DNA of 9,253 nucleotides from Nitrospirota bacterium (GCA_016212245.1 JACRGU010000142.1:1-9253); one strand, 5' to 3'. Shown: positions 1 to 6,604, counted from the stretch's first letter. Notes: generated by a model not told the origin, from the sequence alone. Translations and numbers: made by a program.

Positions 1-2
1 AA

Positions 3-209
3 CAGATAAAGACATCTGAGGAGACGATGAGCATCCCGGAACTTCAGGATGAAGGGATAGACCTCAACAGGATTATCGAGACTATAGAAAAAAATTATCT
101 CATTAAGGCGATTTAAAAGACAGGTTGTGTAAAGACAGAAGCAGCAAGGCTTTTAAATCTGTCTTTCAGGTCGTTCCGACATAGACTGCAGAAGTATGGG
201 ATAAAGTAA
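3..209 (+). pseudogene. 3' end of sigma-54-dependent response regulator with in-frame stop
   Basis: The frame starting at position 3 reads through a linker (IPELQDEGIDLNRIIETIE), reaches TAA at 114-116, and continues in the same frame to a second TAA at 207-209. The part after the stop, KTGCVKTEAARLLNLSFRSF followed by RHRLQKYGIK, is the Fis-type helix-turn-helix that ends NtrC/PilR-family enhancer-binding proteins. In such proteins the stretch KA(L/I)-x-KTGG runs straight into this helix, so the TAA sits where a Glu, Gln or Lys codon is expected; one base change would explain it. The receiver and AAA+ domains, if present, lie upstream of the window. As read, the protein would lose about 31 residues and its DNA-binding helices. 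It converges on fdhD. A sequencing or assembly error is a real alternative to a true nonsense mutation. Family assignment is firm; which regulator it is cannot be told. Confidence 0.8.
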
Positions 210-220
210 GACAGTAATTA

Positions 221-269
221 AAATCCTAATATCTAAATTCTAAATCCCAAACAAATTCAAAATTCAAAT
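221..269. repeat. AT-rich degenerate heptanucleotide array
   Basis: The segment divides into seven consecutive 7-mers: AAATCCT, AATATCT, AAATTCT, AAATCCC, AAACAAA, TTCAAAA, TTCAAAT. The first four are clearly related to each other, and the last two form a second related set. It fills most of the 101-bp gap between the convergent regulator remnant and fdhD, where I see no convincing hairpin terminator. It belongs to the same 7-bp-period class as the arrays elsewhere in the window. Confidence 0.6.
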
Positions 270-310
270 GCTCAAATGACTAAAACAGATAGATCATATT
301 GTTTTGAATT

Positions 311-1105
311 TTACTGGATGATTCTCTGCGTGTTTGTATAAACATTCAGGCGGTCTCCCCTTATAAACCCCACAAGTGTTATTCCACATACCTCAGCTAT
401 CTCTATAGCAAGACTTGTAGGTGCGGTCCTGCTTGCTACTACAGGGATGCCCCACCTGCAACACTTTGATACAACCTCAGATGAAAGTCTTCCGCTCACA
501 AACATGAGCTTTTCTCTGAAGGCTATATTCCCGAGGAGGGCATACCCGATTACCTTATCAACAGCATTGTGTCTGCCTATGTCCTCTGCAAAGGCGAGGA
601 TGTCCTTGCCGTCTGAAAGTGCAGCACTGTGAACACATCCTGTTAGCCTGAAGAGTTCTGACCTCTGTTGAAACTCTTTGAAGATAGTCTTAAGGGTTCC
701 TGAATCAATAGAAAAACCATCTGTAACCTTTTTAAAATCTCTTTCCTTGGTAAACCCCGTTAGAAAATTTTTTTCTAACGGGGTAAAGGTAACTCCACCC
801 ATACATCCGGAAGTGATTACCCTGCCCTCTGTTAATATATCTCCATCAGCAGGGATATCAACCATAATTTCGTCTCCGTATTCTATACTCATCTTATCTG
901 CACATAATTCACCCCTGATTATTCCTTCTGTAAGGAAAAGACCGACGACCAGCTCCCTTATCATCGAGGGTGTACAATATAGACTTATAACCTCTTTCCC
1001 ATTAACAGAGACCCTGAGCTTTTTTTCTACGGCAATATAGTCTTCTATGTCTTCAAAAGATGTGCCGTGTTTCTTCAGTACTTTTCTTTTTATGTATGGA
1101 TTCAT
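311..1105 (-). CDS. fdhD: FdhD, sulfur carrier/sulfurtransferase for formate dehydrogenase
   Basis: This 264-residue protein has the family length and hallmarks. FdhD passes sulfur from a cysteine desulfurase to the Mo/W-bis-MGD cofactor of formate dehydrogenase in the cytoplasm. Visible landmarks are ITSGCMGG (Cys101) at the sulfur-carrier site, RSELFRLTGCVHSAAL (149-163), EDIGRHNAVDKVIG (174-187), SGRLSSEVV (204-212) and TAPTSLAIEIAE (228-239), followed by GITLVGFIRGDRLNVY. E. coli FdhD has a CxxC at the active site; here the second Cys is Gly, leaving CxxG. The start at 1105 (MNPYIKRK) was chosen because the longer frame to 1180 only translates the antisense of the adjacent tRNA gene. Residues 108-118 are encoded by a perfect palindrome (754-784) and look like an insertion between the Cys loop and the next conserved block. 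No formate dehydrogenase gene is visible here. The ribosome-binding site is weak. Confidence 0.93.
   Translation of the reverse strand: MNPYIKRKVLKKHGTSFEDIEDYIAVEKKLRVSVNGKEVISLYCTPSMIRELVVGLFLTEGIIRGELCADKMSIEYGDEIMVDIPADGDILTEGRVITSGCMGGVTFTPLEKNFLTGFTKERDFKKVTDGFSIDSGTLKTIFKEFQQRSELFRLTGCVHSAALSDGKDILAFAEDIGRHNAVDKVIGYALLGNIAFREKLMFVSGRLSSEVVSKCCRWGIPVVASRTAPTSLAIEIAEVCGITLVGFIRGDRLNVYTNTQRIIQ
754..784. repeat. Perfect 14-bp inverted repeat inside fdhD
   Basis: The left arm ACCCCGTTAGAAAA (754-767) and right arm TTTTCTAACGGGGT (771-784) are exact reverse complements separated by TTT. It lies entirely within fdhD codons 108-118 (TPLEKNFLTGF), a poorly conserved loop. There is no T-run after either arm in either direction, so it is not a terminator. 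Its symmetry and in-frame placement suggest a short palindromic mobile repeat rather than ordinary coding sequence; that is inference. Confidence 0.75.
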
Positions 1106-1121
1106 TATTATATTCTTTAAT

Positions 1122-1198
1122 CGGGGCGTAGCGCAGCCTGGTAGCGCACACGGTTCGGGACCGTGGAGTCGAAGGTTCAAATCCTTTCGCCCCGACCA
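1122..1198 (+). tRNA. tRNA-Pro (anticodon CGG)
   Basis: A full cloverleaf can be drawn. The acceptor stem is CGGGGCG (1122-1128) with CGCCCCG (1188-1194). The D-loop contains AGCCTGGTA. The anticodon stem is CACGG/CCGTG (1149-1153/1161-1165) around the loop TTCGGGA, giving anticodon CGG at 1156-1158. The T-arm is GAAGG-TTCAAAT-CCTTT. Discriminator A1195 and an encoded CCA (1196-1198) complete it. CGG reads the proline codon CCG. It is transcribed divergently from fdhD with 16 bp between them, so its promoter must overlap the 5' end of fdhD. I see no clear hairpin terminator in the 42 bp before the cysK stop. Confidence 0.97.
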
Positions 1199-1240
1199 GA
1201 TACAACTTAAAACCTAATTAACAATCCTTCTCCTAAGAAT

Positions 1241-2185
1241 CTATGGTGTCTCTGAGATAAACAAACCCGTGCTCAGATAGCGTTCGCCTCTGTCAGGAAG
1301 AATAACAACAACCTTTTTATACCTGCCAAGTTTTTTTGCAACCTTAAGTGCTGCCCACATGGCTGCACCAGAAGATATGCCAGCAAGAATCCCCTCTTTT
1401 AAAGAAAGCTGTCTTGTTGCCTCTGCTGCATCATCATCTGTGACTGGTATAACCTCATTATAGATCTTCGTATTCAGGACTCCAGGGAAAAAACCAGCAC
1501 CAATCCCTGCAATCCTGTGAGGTCCGGGATTACCGCCTGAAAGGACTGGCGAGGCTGCAGGCTCTACTGCTGCGATCCAAACATCTGATTTCTTTGCCCT
1601 GAAGACCTCACCAACTCCTGTAATTGTCCCTCCTGTACCAACGCCTGAGACAAAACCATCAGGCACTTCACCGAGGTCATTGATTATTTCTACAGCAGTC
1701 GTCTTTCTATGTATCTCAGGATTGGTAGGGTTTTCAAACTGTTGAGGCATAAAAGCAAGTGACGAGTGACGAGTGACGAGTGACAAATAAATCTCCTCAG
1801 CCTTCTCTACTGCACCCATCATACCCTTCTTTCCTTCTGTCAGGACAAGCTCTGCACCGAATGCCTGAAGAAGCTGTCTTCTCTCCATGCTCATTGTCTC
1901 TGGCATTGTAAGTATAAGTCTATATCCCTTTACAGCAGCAACCATTGCAAGGCCGATACCTGTATTGCCGCTTGTGGGCTCGATAATTGTCCCTCCAGGC
2001 TTTAATCTTCCATCCCTTTCTGCTGCCTCTATCATCGAAAGTGCTATCCTGTCTTTAACAGAACCACCTGGATTATTGCCCTCAAACTTTGCCCAGATTT
2101 CAGCATCGTCATCAGAGCAAAGGTTATTGATTTTTACTAAGGGTGTGTTCCCAATAAGGCTTAAGATATTTTTATGCAATTTCAT
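1241..2185 (-). CDS. cysK: Cysteine synthase A (O-acetylserine sulfhydrylase)
   Basis: This PLP enzyme of fold type II makes L-cysteine from O-acetyl-L-serine and sulfide in the cytoplasm. The 314-residue protein shows the start NILSLIGNTPLVKIN, the Schiff-base Lys44 in GGSVKDR, the substrate loop PTSGNTG (70-76), MPQQFENPTNPEIHRKTT (146-163), the phosphate-binding GTGGTITG (183-190), and the C-terminal GISSGAA and PDRGERYLST blocks. MPQQF favours CysK over CysM, and the length excludes the cystathionine beta-synthase form with added domains. The start at 2185 is chosen for its strong GGAGG 5 nt upstream and the match to family N-termini; the upstream in-frame codon at 2209 would only add MERSGEGI. 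The ATG overlaps the TGA of cusA (ATGA), so translation is coupled to the pump. Residues 135-143 (SLVTRHSSL), just before MPQQ, derive from a heptanucleotide array and lengthen this segment by about six residues compared with what I recall of Bacillus CysK. Confidence 0.95.
   Translation of the reverse strand: MKLHKNILSLIGNTPLVKINNLCSDDDAEIWAKFEGNNPGGSVKDRIALSMIEAAERDGRLKPGGTIIEPTSGNTGIGLAMVAAVKGYRLILTMPETMSMERRQLLQAFGAELVLTEGKKGMMGAVEKAEEIYLSLVTRHSSLAFMPQQFENPTNPEIHRKTTAVEIINDLGEVPDGFVSGVGTGGTITGVGEVFRAKKSDVWIAAVEPAASPVLSGGNPGPHRIAGIGAGFFPGVLNTKIYNEVIPVTDDDAAEATRQLSLKEGILAGISSGAAMWAALKVAKKLGRYKKVVVILPDRGERYLSTGLFISETP
1758..1784. repeat. AGTGACG heptanucleotide array within cysK
   Basis: Three perfect copies of AGTGACG (1758-1778) are followed by a partial fourth copy, AGTGAC (1779-1784). 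It is read in frame on the minus strand as SLVTRHSSL in cysK, at the variable loop before the conserved MPQQFENP block. Its exactness suggests recent amplification. Confidence 0.85.
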
Positions 2186-5100
2186 AATGCCCTCCCCCGA
2201 CCTCTCCATATCATATAAATTGCAGGATAGATTATCAATTCAAGAATTGCTGATGTTATAACTCCTCCAACCATTGGCGCTGCTATTCGTTTCATCACAT
2301 CAGCGCCTGTGCCATGGCTGAACATGATGGGGACAAGACCTGCGAGGATAACGCTTACCGTCATAATCTTAGGCCTTATCCTCTTAACAGCACCATACAT
2401 AACAGCATCTCTCAGGTCATTAATACTGTTCAACCTACCCTCCCTCTTCCATTTTTCATATGCGAGCTCAAGATAAAGTAGCATCACAACACCTGTCTCT
2501 GCATCCAGACCTGCAAGGGCTATAATGCCGACCCACACAGCAATACTCATGTTATAGTTCAAAAGATACAGTAGCCAGAATGAGCCTACAAGGGAAAATG
2601 GGACTGCAAGTAAGACTATCATTGTCTTTGTCACGGATTTTGTATTGAGATATATAAGGACAAAGATGATAATGGCCGTGAGTGGGATAACGAGTTTTAA
2701 CCTTTCATGGGTCTTTATGAGGTATTCATACTCTCCACTCCACTCCAGTCTATAACCCTCAGGTACCTTCACACTGGATGCCACCTTCCTTTTTACCTCT
2801 TCCACATAACTGCCCACATCACGACCTGAAAAATCCACATATACATAAGCTGTAAGAAGACCCTCTTCACTCTTAATCACTGTCGGGCCTTTCACAATCG
2901 CTATATCCGTGAGTTCACCGAGTGGAACCTGAGCAAAAAGTTCTGAGTTCATAGTTCGGAGTTCGGAGTTTTTTTCTCCTGACATCTGACCCTTAACCCT
3001 TGACCCTTGATTCATCACTGGGATTAGCACCCTTTCGAGTTTTTCTATATCATTCCGCAACTCTCTTGGATATCTGACATTCACAGGGTATCGTTCCCTT
3101 CCTTCTACTGTTGTTGTGAGATTCATTCCTCCAAGTGCAGTGGCTATTACATCCTGAACATCATCCATAGAAAGACCATATCGTGCTATCTCATCACGCC
3201 TCGGTTTAATGTCGAGAAAATACCCTGTTGTTATCCTCTCTGCATATGCACTCCTCGTGTCCGGGATGTCTTTAATGGCATCCTCTACATCCATGGCAAT
3301 CTTTTCTATTACATCCAGTTTCGGCCCCATAACCTTAACACCCACAGGTGTCCTGATGCCTGTGGCAAGCATATCAATCCTAGCTTTTATTGGCATCGTA
3401 AAGGAGTTTGCAACCCCTGGAATAGTAAGCATCTCATTCATCTCATTCTTCAGTTTTTCCACATCCATGCCCTTTCGCCATTCTGATTCTGGTTTAAGAT
3501 TAATCACAGTCTCAAACATCTCAAGGGGTGCTGGGTCTGTGGCAGTCTCTGCCCTCCCTGCCTTCCCAAAGACCTGCTCAACCTCAGGAATCTTTTTTAA
3601 GAGTTTATCCTGAAGCTGAAGGAGTTTTGAGACCTCTGAGATGGATGCCCCAGGCACAGTCACAGGCATATAAAAGAGGGTTCCTTCATAAAGTGGGGGC
3701 ATGAATTCAGAACCGAGCTTCATAAAGGGATAAACTGTTAATGCTATTATGATTACTGCAAGGATGATGACTGTCTTTTTGAACCTTAGGGCAATCTTTG
3801 CAATTGGCTCGTAGACCTTATGGAGTATAAAGCTGACAGGGTTCTTTTCTTCAGGGCGAATCTTTCCTCTGATAAAAAGCGTCATAAGGGTGGGTGTAAA
3901 TGTAATAGCAAGAAAGGATGCAAAAAGCATGGCAAAGGTCTTCGTGTATGCCAGTGGCTTAAAGAGCCTTCCTGCCTGTGCCTGTAATGTAAATATGGGG
4001 AGGAACCCCACGGTTATGACCAGAAGGGAGAAAAATAGAGATGGCCCCACCTCCTTTGCAGCCTCGATAATTATATTTATTCTGTTGACTGCTGACTGTT
4101 GACTGCTGACTGAATCTTCCAGTTTCTTATGAGCATTCTCGACCATTATGATGGATGCATCCACCATAGTCCCTATTGCTATAGCAATTCCACCGAGACT
4201 CATGATATTAGAGGTAACTCCTATGTAGTACATACAGATAAATGAGATAATAATCGCAACAGGCAGTGTTAATATGACAACGAGGGCACTTGGCAGGTGA
4301 AAAAGGAATACAATACATACAGCGCTCACAGCTACAGAGAGTTTAATTATCTCGTCTTTGAGGGTATCTATAGACTTGTGAATTAAATCTGTCCTGTCAT
4401 AGGTTATGATAATCTTTGCACCTTCTGGTAATGAAGGCTGAATATCCTTTTTAATCTTCTCTTTTACCCGTTCTATAACATTAAGGACATTCTCACCAAA
4501 TCTGACAACAACAATACCTCCAGCAACTTCACCTTTTCCATCAAGGTCAACGAGTCCCCTTCTTATCTCAGGCCCCAGTTGCACCTTAGCAACATCACGC
4601 AAAAGAACAGGAGTACCAAGGCCATTGGTGCCAACAGCAATATTCTCTAAATCTTTAATACTCTTTATATAGCCGCGGCCACGAACCATGTATTCCATAC
4701 CAGAGAATTCAAGAACCCTTCCCTCCACATCCTTATTGCTTCTACGTATGGACTCCATGATTTTCATTACAGGGATGTTATATGCTGCAAGCCGGTTGGG
4801 GTCTATAGTTATCTGATACTGCTTTACAAACCCACCAACACTGGCAACCTGCGATACACCAGGCACGCTTTCAAGGGTGAGCTTTATATTCCAGTCCTGA
4901 ATTGAGCGGAGCTCTGACAGGTCATGTTTTCCTGAATCGTCAACAACCGCATAGCTAAAACCCCATCCCAGGCTGGTAGCATCAGGGCCAAGCACAGGGT
5001 TTACATCAGGCGGCAGTTTAACTTTAACCGATTGGAGATACTCGAGCACACGACTTCTTGCCCAGTATATGTTTGTCCCCTCATCAAAGATTACATATAT

Positions 5101-5376
5101 AAAAGAACTGCCGAGAAATGAAAATCCTCTCACCACCTGAACCTTTGGTGCTGCCAGTAGTGTGGATGATATGGGATATGTTATCTGATCCTCCACAAGG
5201 TCAGGGCTTCTGCCAGGCCATTCTGTGTAGATAATCACCTGAGTATCGCTGAGGTCTGGAATTGCATCGAGGGGTGTATTTTTCAGTGCCCAATATCCCC
5301 ATACGATAAGGAATATAACCATCAGAAAGATGAGGAATCTGTTACGAGCACTAAATTCGATTATTTTGGCTATCAT
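2182..5376 (-). CDS. cusA: CusA-type Cu(I)/Ag(I) heavy-metal RND efflux pump
   Basis: This 1064-residue inner-membrane proton-driven pump is the engine of a tripartite efflux complex. It has the RND plan: TM1 near 12-30, a large periplasmic loop, TM helices from about 340 to 550, a second periplasmic loop, and TM helices from about 895 to 1057. Metal specificity is readable: the three Met residues that bind Cu/Ag in E. coli CusA (M573, M623, M672) match M570 (LFYMPVT), M620 (PLEMFET) and M669 (RIDMLATG). Proton-relay residues are D406 (MVDASIIMVEN), E960 (GLDAETGVVM) and K1003 (RPKIMTV). The blocks VFGKAGRAETATDPAPLEM and SRVLEYLQSVK are HME-RND hallmarks. Two segments are repeat-derived: residues 422-431 and a roughly 24-residue insertion at 790-814, before VPLGEL. 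The same excess appears in the numbering: E. coli E939 aligns to E960 while M672 aligns to M669. It lies 57 bp after cusB and its stop overlaps cysK. The Shine-Dalgarno is weak because that gap is filled by repeats. Confidence 0.95.
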   Translation of the reverse strand: MIAKIIEFSARNRFLIFLMVIFLIVWGYWALKNTPLDAIPDLSDTQVIIYTEWPGRSPDLVEDQITYPISSTLLAAPKVQVVRGFSFLGSSFIYVIFDEGTNIYWARSRVLEYLQSVKVKLPPDVNPVLGPDATSLGWGFSYAVVDDSGKHDLSELRSIQDWNIKLTLESVPGVSQVASVGGFVKQYQITIDPNRLAAYNIPVMKIMESIRRSNKDVEGRVLEFSGMEYMVRGRGYIKSIKDLENIAVGTNGLGTPVLLRDVAKVQLGPEIRRGLVDLDGKGEVAGGIVVVRFGENVLNVIERVKEKIKKDIQPSLPEGAKIIITYDRTDLIHKSIDTLKDEIIKLSVAVSAVCIVFLFHLPSALVVILTLPVAIIISFICMYYIGVTSNIMSLGGIAIAIGTMVDASIIMVENAHKKLEDSVSSQQSAVNRINIIIEAAKEVGPSLFFSLLVITVGFLPIFTLQAQAGRLFKPLAYTKTFAMLFASFLAITFTPTLMTLFIRGKIRPEEKNPVSFILHKVYEPIAKIALRFKKTVIILAVIIIALTVYPFMKLGSEFMPPLYEGTLFYMPVTVPGASISEVSKLLQLQDKLLKKIPEVEQVFGKAGRAETATDPAPLEMFETVINLKPESEWRKGMDVEKLKNEMNEMLTIPGVANSFTMPIKARIDMLATGIRTPVGVKVMGPKLDVIEKIAMDVEDAIKDIPDTRSAYAERITTGYFLDIKPRRDEIARYGLSMDDVQDVIATALGGMNLTTTVEGRERYPVNVRYPRELRNDIEKLERVLIPVMNQGSRVKGQMSGEKNSELRTMNSELFAQVPLGELTDIAIVKGPTVIKSEEGLLTAYVYVDFSGRDVGSYVEEVKRKVASSVKVPEGYRLEWSGEYEYLIKTHERLKLVIPLTAIIIFVLIYLNTKSVTKTMIVLLAVPFSLVGSFWLLYLLNYNMSIAVWVGIIALAGLDAETGVVMLLYLELAYEKWKREGRLNSINDLRDAVMYGAVKRIRPKIMTVSVILAGLVPIMFSHGTGADVMKRIAAPMVGGVITSAILELIIYPAIYMIWRGRGRAL
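2191..2195 (-). promoter_or_regulatory. Shine-Dalgarno of cysK, inside the end of cusA
   Basis: On the minus strand GGAGG (within GGGGGAGGG) lies 5 nt before the ATG at 2185. It is embedded in the last codons of cusA and supports both the cysK start chosen here and coupled translation through the ATGA overlap at 2182-2185. Confidence 0.8.
2938..3010. repeat. Two adjacent heptanucleotide arrays within cusA
   Basis: Array A (2938-2972) reads AAGTTCT, GAGTTCA, TAGTTCG, GAGTTCG, GAGTTTT. Array B (2976-3010) reads CTCCTGA, CATCTGA, CCCTTAA, CCCTTGA, CCCTTGA. TTT separates them. The 73-bp block matches the roughly 24-residue insertion in the second periplasmic region of CusA (GSRVKGQMSGEKNSELRTMN and following), which is polar and has no counterpart in E. 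coli CusA as I recall it. Confidence 0.8.
4084..4111. repeat. G(T/C)TGACT heptanucleotide array within cusA
   Basis: Four units alternate exactly: GTTGACT, GCTGACT, GTTGACT, GCTGACT. The alternation suggests duplication of a 14-bp pair. Read on the minus strand it encodes SVSSQQSAVN (residues 422-431), in the hydrophilic cytoplasmic loop after TM4 (MVENAHKKLED), a segment that varies in length across HME-RND pumps. Confidence 0.85.
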
Positions 5377-5384
5377 ATTTCTAA

Positions 5385-5442
5385 GTCATTGAGTCATTAG
5401 TCATGTGTCATTAGTTATATCAAACACTGTTGACTATTGACT
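5385..5442. repeat. Heptanucleotide arrays in the cusB-cusA junction
   Basis: GTCATTG (5385-5391), then after one extra A, GTCATTA, GTCATGT and GTCATTA (5393-5413). A second short set, GTTGACT and ATTGACT (5429-5442), overlaps the end of cusB and supplies its last residues and its TAG stop. The array fills most of the 57-bp space before the cusA start and replaces the place where a normal ribosome-binding site would be expected. Confidence 0.7.
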
Positions 5443-6594
5443 ATTTTTAGTGTTTATGCCACCAATTGGCTTCACACCTTTCATTTGTGCCTCAGAATCT
5501 ATAAGGAATGTGGCTGATGAAGCAACCCTTTCTCCTGCCTTTAGGCCCATTATTACCTCTCTTAATCCCTCTGCCCTGACACCCAGCATTACCTCTCTCG
5601 GCTCGAAATATCCATCGCCTTTGTCCACATAAACAACCTGCCTTGTCCCTGTATCAATAATTGCATCTTCTGGTATTGCAAGCCTTCTACCCATGTCAAT
5701 CTTGATCTCTACATTGGTAAACATCTGTGGCTTAAGCTGGCCTCCGGGGTTTAGCAGTTCAAACCTTACCTTTGCTGTCCTTGTCTCGCCTGAAAGAGCT
5801 GGATAGATGTAGTCAATCCTCGACATGAATTCTCTTCCTGGGAAATAACTCAGAGCAATTTTTGCCATCTGCCTAACAGTTATGAAAGGCATATCATATT
5901 CATATATATCTGCCATAATCCAGATGGTTGATAGGTCTGCCACATTAAAGAGTTTTTCACCAGGTATAACCTTCATGCCCTGAATGACCATCTTTTCGAC
6001 TACATAACCGCTAACAGGACTATAGATGGTTAGAGTTCTAATTGGCTTTCCTGTCTCCTCAATTCTTCTGATCTGCTCATCAGAGATATCCCAGAGTCTC
6101 AACCTCTGTCTTACTGCATCAATAAGTGTTTCAGCATCTCTGAGCAGCATATTACCTGCTTTAGCTTTAGCATCCTTTGCCCATTCGATAGCTGTGATAA
6201 GTTCCTGCTGCGTTGCTATAAGTTCAGGGCTATAAATCTCTGCGAGTGGCTCTCCTTTTTTCACATATCTTCCGGTATAGTCTATATGAAGCTGCTCTAT
6301 CCAGCCTTCAATCTTTGTATTTACTGTGAATATTTTTCTCTCATCATATTCTATCCTTCCGACTGTCCTTATAGTCTTTTTAAGCGGTATCGCCTTAACT
6401 ACATCAGTCTTTACACCAATTAGCTGCTGTTTTTCAGGAGAGATTTCTACTGCTGGTGGCTCTTCTGTTTCTTGAGTGACTGGGCTTGGGGCTTGGAGAT
6501 TTGGGGGTGGGGATTGTCGGGATAAATAATAAATGCCGATAAAGATAGCTACTGCAACTATTATGAGAGTTATAAAAAAACTTCTTTTTTTCAC
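5434..6594 (-). CDS. cusB: CusB-type periplasmic adaptor (membrane fusion protein)
   Basis: This is the membrane-fusion subunit linking the CusA pump to the outer-membrane channel in the periplasm. With the GTG start at 6594 it has 386 residues: a basic N-terminus and one membrane anchor (about 5-24, no lipobox Cys), a Pro-rich linker (27-38), then TVGRIEYDERK and IEGWIEQLHIDYTGRYVKKG (first half of the lipoyl/barrel-sandwich domain). A helical hairpin starts at SPELIATQQELI, the second lipoyl half is YSPVSGYVVEKMVIQG, and the beta-barrel and membrane-proximal domains follow (ending LKAGERVASSATFLIDSEAQ). The GTG is preferred over the TTG at 6612 because GGAGG lies 5 nt before it. The N-terminal Met ligands of E. 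coli CusB are not evident, nor is a CPMHP-type metal-binding domain; the linker is repeat-derived instead. The last residues (NTKNSQ) also come from a repeat. It starts just after the channel gene, so co-expression is likely. Confidence 0.9.
   Translation of the reverse strand: MKKRSFFITLIIVAVAIFIGIYYLSRQSPPPNLQAPSPVTQETEEPPAVEISPEKQQLIGVKTDVVKAIPLKKTIRTVGRIEYDERKIFTVNTKIEGWIEQLHIDYTGRYVKKGEPLAEIYSPELIATQQELITAIEWAKDAKAKAGNMLLRDAETLIDAVRQRLRLWDISDEQIRRIEETGKPIRTLTIYSPVSGYVVEKMVIQGMKVIPGEKLFNVADLSTIWIMADIYEYDMPFITVRQMAKIALSYFPGREFMSRIDYIYPALSGETRTAKVRFELLNPGGQLKPQMFTNVEIKIDMGRRLAIPEDAIIDTGTRQVVYVDKGDGYFEPREVMLGVRAEGLREVIMGLKAGERVASSATFLIDSEAQMKGVKPIGGINTKNSQ
6482..6516. repeat. G-rich heptanucleotide array encoding the CusB linker
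   Basis: Five contiguous 7-mers: GGGCTTG, GGGCTTG, GAGATTT, GGGGGTG, GGGATTG. Read on the minus strand they give QSPPPNLQAPSP (residues 27-38 of CusB), a flexible Pro-rich spacer directly after the membrane anchor. Confidence 0.75.
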
Positions 6595-6599
6595 ATAAA

Positions 6600-6604
6600 C
6601 CTCC
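6600..6604 (-). promoter_or_regulatory. Shine-Dalgarno that fixes the GTG start of cusB
   Basis: GGAGG on the minus strand lies 5 nt before the GTG at 6594. The alternative in-frame TTG at 6612 lies upstream of this motif and would translate through it, so the GTG start is preferred. Confidence 0.7.

Noticed and set aside
131..174. Inverted repeat AAAGACAG ... CTGTCTTT in the regulator 3' end
   Set aside because: Only 8 bp with a spacer of about 20 nt inside helix-turn-helix codons; no T-run or regulatory context, probably chance.
754..784. Intrinsic terminator at the palindrome in fdhD
   Set aside because: It lies mid-gene, and no T-run follows the stem in either direction; the T's are in the loop.
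1090..1121. Promoter for tRNA-Pro with a TATATT-like -10
   Set aside because: The region is AT-rich and several weak matches exist, but no paired -35 is convincing.
1106..1180. N-terminal extension of fdhD by 25 residues to an upstream start
   Set aside because: The added residues are only the antisense translation of the tRNA-Pro gene and do not resemble FdhD; the ATG at 1105 matches the expected length.
1758..1784. CRISPR-like array or direct-repeat cluster
   Set aside because: Units are 7 bp, contiguous, with no spacers and no cas genes nearby.
3209..3613. Plus-strand open frame of 134 codons inside cusA
   Set aside because: It lies wholly opposite a well-conserved gene, has no recognisable product and no good ribosome-binding site; same for the other plus-strand frames opposite fdhD, cysK, cusB and serS.
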